DNA of 35,176 nt. It comes from Anaerolineae bacterium (GTDB taxonomy: Bacteria > Chloroflexota > Anaerolineae > Aggregatilineales > Phototrophicaceae). The position numbers and the translations under genes were made by a program. Positions 31,469 through 35,176 of the stretch are shown piece by piece. Location of the stretch: NCBI GenBank assembly GCA_013360465.1, contig JABWBO010000063.1, forward strand, positions 1 through 35,176, read 5' to 3'. The notes beneath the pieces were generated by a model. It was not told where the DNA came from. It did no database searches and was given only the letters and a program-made list of their open reading frames with translations. The number at the start of each line of letters is the position of its first letter. Within the stretch, counting starts at the first letter, position 1.

Positions 31469-31660
31469 ATGAATCGAGATGTACCATTTGCGGCAAAGAT
31501 CGCCTTCCGGCTGCCGCAGTCGCTTTACGACAAATTGGATGTGTGGTCGGAGGAGGAAGACCGCCCTCTTGCCAATTTGATTTACACCATTGTCAAGCAA
31601 GCCGTGACCGAACGTGATCTTGAGCGTCACACAGCCCAACTGAACAAGGAGAGCAACTGA
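31469..31660 (+). CDS. Ribbon-helix-helix-like small protein
   Basis: The likely start is ATG 31469, 5 nt after AGGAGAG (31457-31463); a frame from 31451 lacks a ribosome binding site. The protein has 63 aa: FAAKIAFRLPQSLYDKLDVW then DRPLANLIYTIVKQAVTE. The order of a beta strand with alternating residues, a helix and an 'R-P-L-A-N-L-I' second helix fits the RHH/CopG DNA-binding fold. It should be a small repressor, possibly of its own operon, which continues into the two small genes and the two recombinases. The stop overlaps the next ATG by one base. Confidence 0.68.
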   Translation: MNRDVPFAAKIAFRLPQSLYDKLDVWSEEEDRPLANLIYTIVKQAVTERDLERHTAQLNKESN

Positions 31661-31923
31661 TGGGATACCACGACTCCAAACTGACCCTGATCGATCTACG
31701 TGATCTGGTCGAAGCCCATTTGGGCAAGCCGCTTGCCGCCAGCACCCATGCCGGATTGTGGCGCTGCCCAGCCTGTTCACCCGAACATCACGGACTGCTC
31801 CTTGTGTCGGCGGACGAGTACAAGTGCTTGAGCGGATACGTATGTGATGGTGGAGCCAGTGAGTGGATGCAAAACATTGACCAAGCACCGGACGAGCCGC
31901 TCATGATCGGAGTGCCGGCATGA
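31660..31923 (+). CDS. Small CHC2-like zinc-finger protein
   Basis: The protein has 87 aa; ATG 31660 follows AAGGAG. The core LWRCPACSPEHHG and then YKCLSGYVCDGGASEWM gives C-x2-C-x3-HH, then C-x5-C followed by G-x-x-x-x-W. This resembles the zinc-binding CHC2 domain at the start of DnaG primases (C-x2-C, then C-x4-5-C and a 'GD-x-x-x-[FW]' end) but without any primase domain after it. It may bind single-stranded DNA during transfer or regulate the recombinases. It overlaps the next gene by 4 bp (ATGA). Confidence 0.6.
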   Translation: MGYHDSKLTLIDLRDLVEAHLGKPLAASTHAGLWRCPACSPEHHGLLLVSADEYKCLSGYVCDGGASEWMQNIDQAPDEPLMIGVPA

Positions 31924-32123
31924 GCGATTCGCAGGGTGTAGTGACGGCGGAAGACGCCCCCGGTACGATGATCAAGCGGGTGTTCCACATCGCAAAAATC
32001 CTTGCTGTGGTCACGAATGTTCACGAGATCGAGCGCGGAGCGGTAGAAAATCGCGTCAAAAATCAGACCGCGCTCGATCTGCGGTATTGTGAAGCTGAAG
32101 CGACGGTACCACAGCCTAAGTGA
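31920..32123 (+). CDS. Small hypothetical protein before the tandem recombinases
   Basis: The protein has 67 aa; ATG 31920 overlaps the preceding stop by 4 bp. It contains MIKRVFHIAKILAVVTNVHE and no known domain. Translational coupling on both sides makes it a probable real gene of the 31469-34867 operon. Size and place would also fit a directionality factor, but there is no sequence support for that. Confidence 0.5.
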   Translation: MSDSQGVVTAEDAPGTMIKRVFHIAKILAVVTNVHEIERGAVENRVKNQTALDLRYCEAEATVPQPK

Positions 32124-32132
32124 GGATTTTCA

Positions 32133-33077
32133 ATGACAGCACCTAATCGGAAGAACCAAGTCCCTCCCCCACCGAAACCGGGGTGGGCAATCTATTTGCG
32201 GACAAGCGGCGACGAAAACCAGAAACCGGAACTCTCGCGGGAACGGCAGCGCACCATGATTCAGATGAGCTTCTTAGAGTCATCTGACCTGCCGATTTAT
32301 GACGAGTACATCGACGTGCTGACAGGCAAAGACCCGCGCCGCAAAGCGTATCAACGGATGTTGTCCGATGCCCATGCGGGCAAGTTCTCGCATGTTGTGG
32401 TGGAACGCGCCGACCGTTTTGGGCGTAACGATACCGAAGCATTGCGAGCGATTGACGAGCTGAACGCATGTGGGATCGCCGTGCGCTTTGCGAATGCGCC
32501 CGATCTTGATCCCATCGACCCGGATGATCGGGTTTTGGTCACCCTGACATTTGTTCTCGCTCGCCGCGAGTCGGCATTGATGGGTATACGGGTGAAAGGC
32601 GGTTTGAAGGCAAAGCGTCAAAGCGGTGGCTACGCTGGACGCGCACCCGATGGCTATCTCAACATGCGCGGACAAACCGAACTTGATCAGCGCAGCGAGA
32701 TGGGACGCATCAGCTATTGGATCGAACCTGATCCGACGCGGGCGCATATCTGGAAGGAAGCGTGGGCGCTGCTGCTGACGGGTGCGCTGTCAGTGGGCGA
32801 AATCGCTGAAGCTCTGCACGCGAAAGGTTACTGCGCCCGCAACGGCAAACCATTTGTAATCGTAGGCAAAACAGGCACGCGGCGACCACTCACGGATAAG
32901 CTGCTGCGTGCCTTCCATGACTGGACATACGCCGGATGGGTGGTGAGCGAATGCGATAACATCGCACCGAAGACCATTCGCGGGAAGTGGGAACCGCTCG
33001 TTTCCACAGAGGACTTTGAAACCGGGCTAGCCATCTTGCAGCGGCTTCTGAATGAGTCGGATGAGCAGGCATCATGA
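32133..33077 (+). CDS. Serine recombinase, short form without C-terminal zinc-ribbon region
   Basis: The protein has 314 aa; ATG 32133 follows TGAGGA. The resolvase domain has AIYLRTSGDE (Ser25 the likely nucleophile) and the VVERADRFGRNDTEAL segment; FVLARRESALMGIRVKGGL leads into the long helix. The Recombinase domain continues to about residue 300 (TYAGWVVS), and the protein then ends, so it lacks the zinc ribbon and coiled coil of large serine integrases. It is clearly paralogous to the next gene, with which it overlaps by ATGA. It may act as a partner subunit, in the way paired recombinases do in some elements, or be a truncated copy. Both catalytic Ser and Arg motifs are kept. Confidence 0.85.
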   Translation: MTAPNRKNQVPPPPKPGWAIYLRTSGDENQKPELSRERQRTMIQMSFLESSDLPIYDEYIDVLTGKDPRRKAYQRMLSDAHAGKFSHVVVERADRFGRNDTEALRAIDELNACGIAVRFANAPDLDPIDPDDRVLVTLTFVLARRESALMGIRVKGGLKAKRQSGGYAGRAPDGYLNMRGQTELDQRSEMGRISYWIEPDPTRAHIWKEAWALLLTGALSVGEIAEALHAKGYCARNGKPFVIVGKTGTRRPLTDKLLRAFHDWTYAGWVVSECDNIAPKTIRGKWEPLVSTEDFETGLAILQRLLNESDEQAS

Positions 33078-34867
33078 GTGGGTATCGACGTAAGAAGGAT
33101 CCACCCGCCCCACCCCAACCAGGTTGGGCGGTTTACCTGCGTACCAGCAGCGAGGATCACCAGAAGCCCGAGCTGTCTCGCGCACGGCAGCGCTCTCTCA
33201 TCGATGGCAACGTGTTGGAGCACTCCGATCTGCCTGTCATTGACGAGTACGTCGATGTTCTGACAGGCAGGACAGCCAACCGTACAGGCTATCAGCGGAT
33301 GCTGGCAGATGCGCGGGTCGGCAAATTCTCGCATGTGATCGTTGAGCGTGCGGACAGGTTTGGACGCAATGACTCAGAGGCGCTGCGGGCTATCGACGAA
33401 TTGAACGAGTTCGGAGTATCGGTGCGGTTTGCCAACTCCCCCGATCTGGATCCGATGGACCCGGATGACCGGATACTGGTCGCGCTTTCGTTTACACTTG
33501 CACGGCGCGAATCAGCGCTGCTCGGCATCCGCACGCGCGGCGGGCAGCAGGCGAAGCGCAAGAGCGGTGGTTACATCAGCCTTGCGCCTGACGGCTACAG
33601 GAACGTGACAGCGCGAACCGACATCAAGAAGAAGACCGATCTGGGGCGATGGGACAAATGGATTGAGATTGACCCGGAACGCGCACCGATTTGGCGTCTA
33701 GCATGGGATATGCTGCTGGAAGAGAAATGGACACTCGCCGATATAGCGGAACGACTGCACGAGCTTGGCTTTCGGCATCGCAGCGGTCGCCCTTTTGTTG
33801 AAGTCAGTCGGCAAGGTAAGCGTCGTGCCAACATCACTACCTTGTCGCACGCCTTCCATAATTGGGCATACGCCGGCTGGGTGGTTAGCCTCAAAAACGG
33901 AGTCTCGCCCAAAACGGTGCGTGGAAACTGGGACCCGATTGTCACGACAGCGGAATTCGAGCGCGGGCTTGCCATTTTAGAAGAACGAAACCGGAGCCGT
34001 GCCGCAAAGCGTAAGCGGGAGTATCTGCTCAAGAGCATTATCAGCTATATCGATGCAGACGGGACTGAATGGAAGCTAACGTGTTCAACTCCGAACGCGA
34101 GCCGTTCGGGAGGTGGCACGCCGTATTACTGCGTGCCGCGCAGCAATATCAATTTTATGTGCGAGAAAATCGACTCCCAGATACCCGATGAGCTGTGCGC
34201 TATCCAGATCGACCCGGCACATTTGCCCATCATTCGAGCTTACTACAAGCACGACTTGGCGGAGAAGCTCGGTATTGCACGTCCCGACGAGCGCAAACTG
34301 ATGACCGATGCTCTCACCGCTATCGACCAGGAAGAAGCTCGTATGGCGCGGTTATTGGTGAGTGGCAAGATCAGCGAAGAGATCTGGAACGGGTTGTGGG
34401 CGGAGTGGCAGGAACGGCGCAATCGGCTGCGCTCAAACTTAGATAGCGTCGCACAGCAGCAGGAATTTCATATCGACAATCTGGAAACAGCACTTGGAAT
34501 TATCGCGCAAGTAGGATCGCTGTATAATCGTCTTGAAGTCAGCGCTCAACGAGAACTGCTGCTTCACATGGTCAGACAGGTGGTTGTCAACACGGACGGC
34601 GAAATCGTCTTGGAATTGAATGCTCCGTTCGCGTATCTGAAGGACTTATCGGATAGAGCGAAACGAGGGCAGCGAGTGAACCCCTCAGAAATGCAAACAT
34701 CCAGCGCCTTTGAGGGTGCTGGATGTTCGGACTGGCTCCAATCTAGCTCCACTAACTGGACAAAACTCGAACAATTGAGCGGTGAAAAAGTCGTCCAGTT
34801 CTTCCAAGTCATTACCTTTCCTCAGCGCGAACTCTGTGCGCGCTACTCCACGGTGAACTCCAACTAA
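33074..34867 (+). CDS. Large serine recombinase, full-length paralogue
   Basis: The protein has 597 aa; ATG 33074 overlaps the stop of the shorter paralogue. The catalytic domain has VYLRTSSEDHQ (Ser25) and IVERADRFGRNDSEAL. The Recombinase domain ends near AYAGWVVS. A Cys-containing segment follows (LTCSTPNAS, PYYCVPRS, FMCEKID at about 336-375), a reduced zinc-ribbon, and then a charged helical region (about 415-470) of coiled-coil type. This is the layout of integrases that join element and chromosome att sites. It is the last gene of the operon, and 165 bp later a ParA-type gene begins, so the element's right end may lie in or near that gap. Confidence 0.9.
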   Translation: MSGYRRKKDPPAPPQPGWAVYLRTSSEDHQKPELSRARQRSLIDGNVLEHSDLPVIDEYVDVLTGRTANRTGYQRMLADARVGKFSHVIVERADRFGRNDSEALRAIDELNEFGVSVRFANSPDLDPMDPDDRILVALSFTLARRESALLGIRTRGGQQAKRKSGGYISLAPDGYRNVTARTDIKKKTDLGRWDKWIEIDPERAPIWRLAWDMLLEEKWTLADIAERLHELGFRHRSGRPFVEVSRQGKRRANITTLSHAFHNWAYAGWVVSLKNGVSPKTVRGNWDPIVTTAEFERGLAILEERNRSRAAKRKREYLLKSIISYIDADGTEWKLTCSTPNASRSGGGTPYYCVPRSNINFMCEKIDSQIPDELCAIQIDPAHLPIIRAYYKHDLAEKLGIARPDERKLMTDALTAIDQEEARMARLLVSGKISEEIWNGLWAEWQERRNRLRSNLDSVAQQQEFHIDNLETALGIIAQVGSLYNRLEVSAQRELLLHMVRQVVVNTDGEIVLELNAPFAYLKDLSDRAKRGQRVNPSEMQTSSAFEGAGCSDWLQSSSTNWTKLEQLSGEKVVQFFQVITFPQRELCARYSTVNSN

Positions 34868-35032
34868 ACCGGCTTTTGCGGTGAAAGGGAGAGGTGCCCC
34901 CTCCCCCAGTCACCTTGAAGCTCGCTGCCCGTGCCAGCAAAGCCCCCTCAGAGAGTTTACACCACCTCTGAAAAGTCTTTGCCAGCCACAGCGAATTCGA
35001 CAGTTTGTTGGGTTACTGAGAGGAAATGGCAA

Positions 35033-35077
35033 ATGACTCGCGTTTTCGTATTCACCAACCACAAAGGGGGTGTCGGT
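35033..35077 (+). CDS. parA: ParA/Soj-type ATPase, first exon (15 codons) before a group II intron
   Basis: ATG 35033, about 9 nt after GAGAGG (35018-35023), opens MTRVFVFTNHKGGVG. This is the characteristic N-terminus of ParA/MinD-family ATPases, with the deviant Walker A KGGVGKT. The motif is cut after KGGVG; the next bases begin GTGCG, the 5' end of a group II intron, so the Lys-Thr codons should lie in exon 2 beyond the window. ParA proteins position plasmids or chromosomes, and many integrative elements carry one. Whether this copy belongs to the element or to the chromosome is open. Confidence 0.7.
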
Positions 35078-35176
35078 GTGCGCCCGTAAAGGCGTTTTCA
35101 TGTACTGCCTCGAAGGAGGTTACGGGTAGTGAGAACCCGTATGGTCAACTGACTCACCGGAGGTGGAAACACCGCA
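35078..35176 (+). ncRNA. Group II intron, 5' end (start of domain I)
   Basis: The sequence starts GTGCGCCCG, matching the GUGYG 5' consensus of bacterial group II introns. Within 100 nt it forms several hairpins of the kind found in domain I: CCTC-GAAG-GAGG, TACGGGT-AGTGAGA-ACCCGTA, and GGTG-GAAA-CACC with a GAAA tetraloop. Without splicing, the ParA frame would end after KGGVGVRP at the TAA at 35087-35089. The rest of the intron, including any reverse transcriptase, is outside the window. Confidence 0.75.

Noticed and set aside
34868-35032. tRNA gene or clear att site between the recombinase and parA
   Set aside because: No cloverleaf can be drawn; only short inverted repeats (TCAGAG..CTCTGA) are present, and no matching direct repeat was seen at the left side of the window.

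Overview
The window most resembles a Chloroflexota genome of Anaerolineae type. Two clues point there: exported proteins with long Thr/Pro linkers (runs of TPTP/TATPTP in the genes at 23605-25065, 27688-28401 and 28410-29621), and a WD40 fragment next to a transposase tail. This rests on protein style only, because there is no rRNA or other marker gene. Most of the window looks like an integrative conjugative element or conjugative genomic island.

Layout. (1) 1-1750: the 3' end of an IS with an integrase-type transposase that appears to have interrupted a WD40 gene, a bidirectional terminator, and a sigma-70-like regulator. (2) 1875-15432: a one-strand, tightly spaced cluster that I read as a defence island. 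It holds a SNF2/DEAH helicase with DUF3883, a small conserved protein, a DUF1156 DNA methylase, a membrane-tailed protein of unknown function, a decayed copy of the next gene's 5' end, a DUF433/DUF5615 toxin-antitoxin pair, a DUF499 ATPase with an N-terminal Swt1-like HEPN domain, and a winged-helix/PIN protein with two C-terminal membrane helices. (3) 15469-18032: a small leader operon and a large serine recombinase. (4) 17881-20551, minus strand: a VirB2-VirB3-VirB4-like type IV secretion core; the VirB4 is short at its C-terminus. (5) 21029-23383: an AT-rich insert with a small membrane protein, an unknown protein and a DO-GTPase-like P-loop GTPase, probably a second conflict module. (6) 23605-29621, minus strand: the second half of the conjugation apparatus (two exported proteins, a VirB6/TrbL-like channel protein, and a bitopic protein extended by a 14-bp duplication). 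(7) 29740-31139: two NarL/LuxR-type regulators with atypical receiver domains. (8) 31469-34867: three small proteins and two tandem paralogous serine recombinases. (9) 35033-35176: the first 15 codons of a ParA-type ATPase, interrupted inside the Walker A motif by the 5' end of a group II intron.

Two observations stand out. First, three promoters (for the recombinase operon, the VirB2-4 operon and the VirB6 operon) share one architecture: three GGAANNTTCC-type decamers spaced 21 and 22 bp, then exactly 17 bp to an ACTTTGNTANNCTGA core. A related array precedes the gene at 31469. This looks like an element-wide activator regulon. Second, the defence cluster joins a GC-rich helicase/methylase/ATPase core to AT-rich accessory genes that carry membrane anchors and a predicted nuclease. 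The middle of the methylase, where target recognition would lie, is also AT-rich, as though that segment had been exchanged.

No relaxase, coupling protein or histidine kinase is visible; they would have to lie outside the window.
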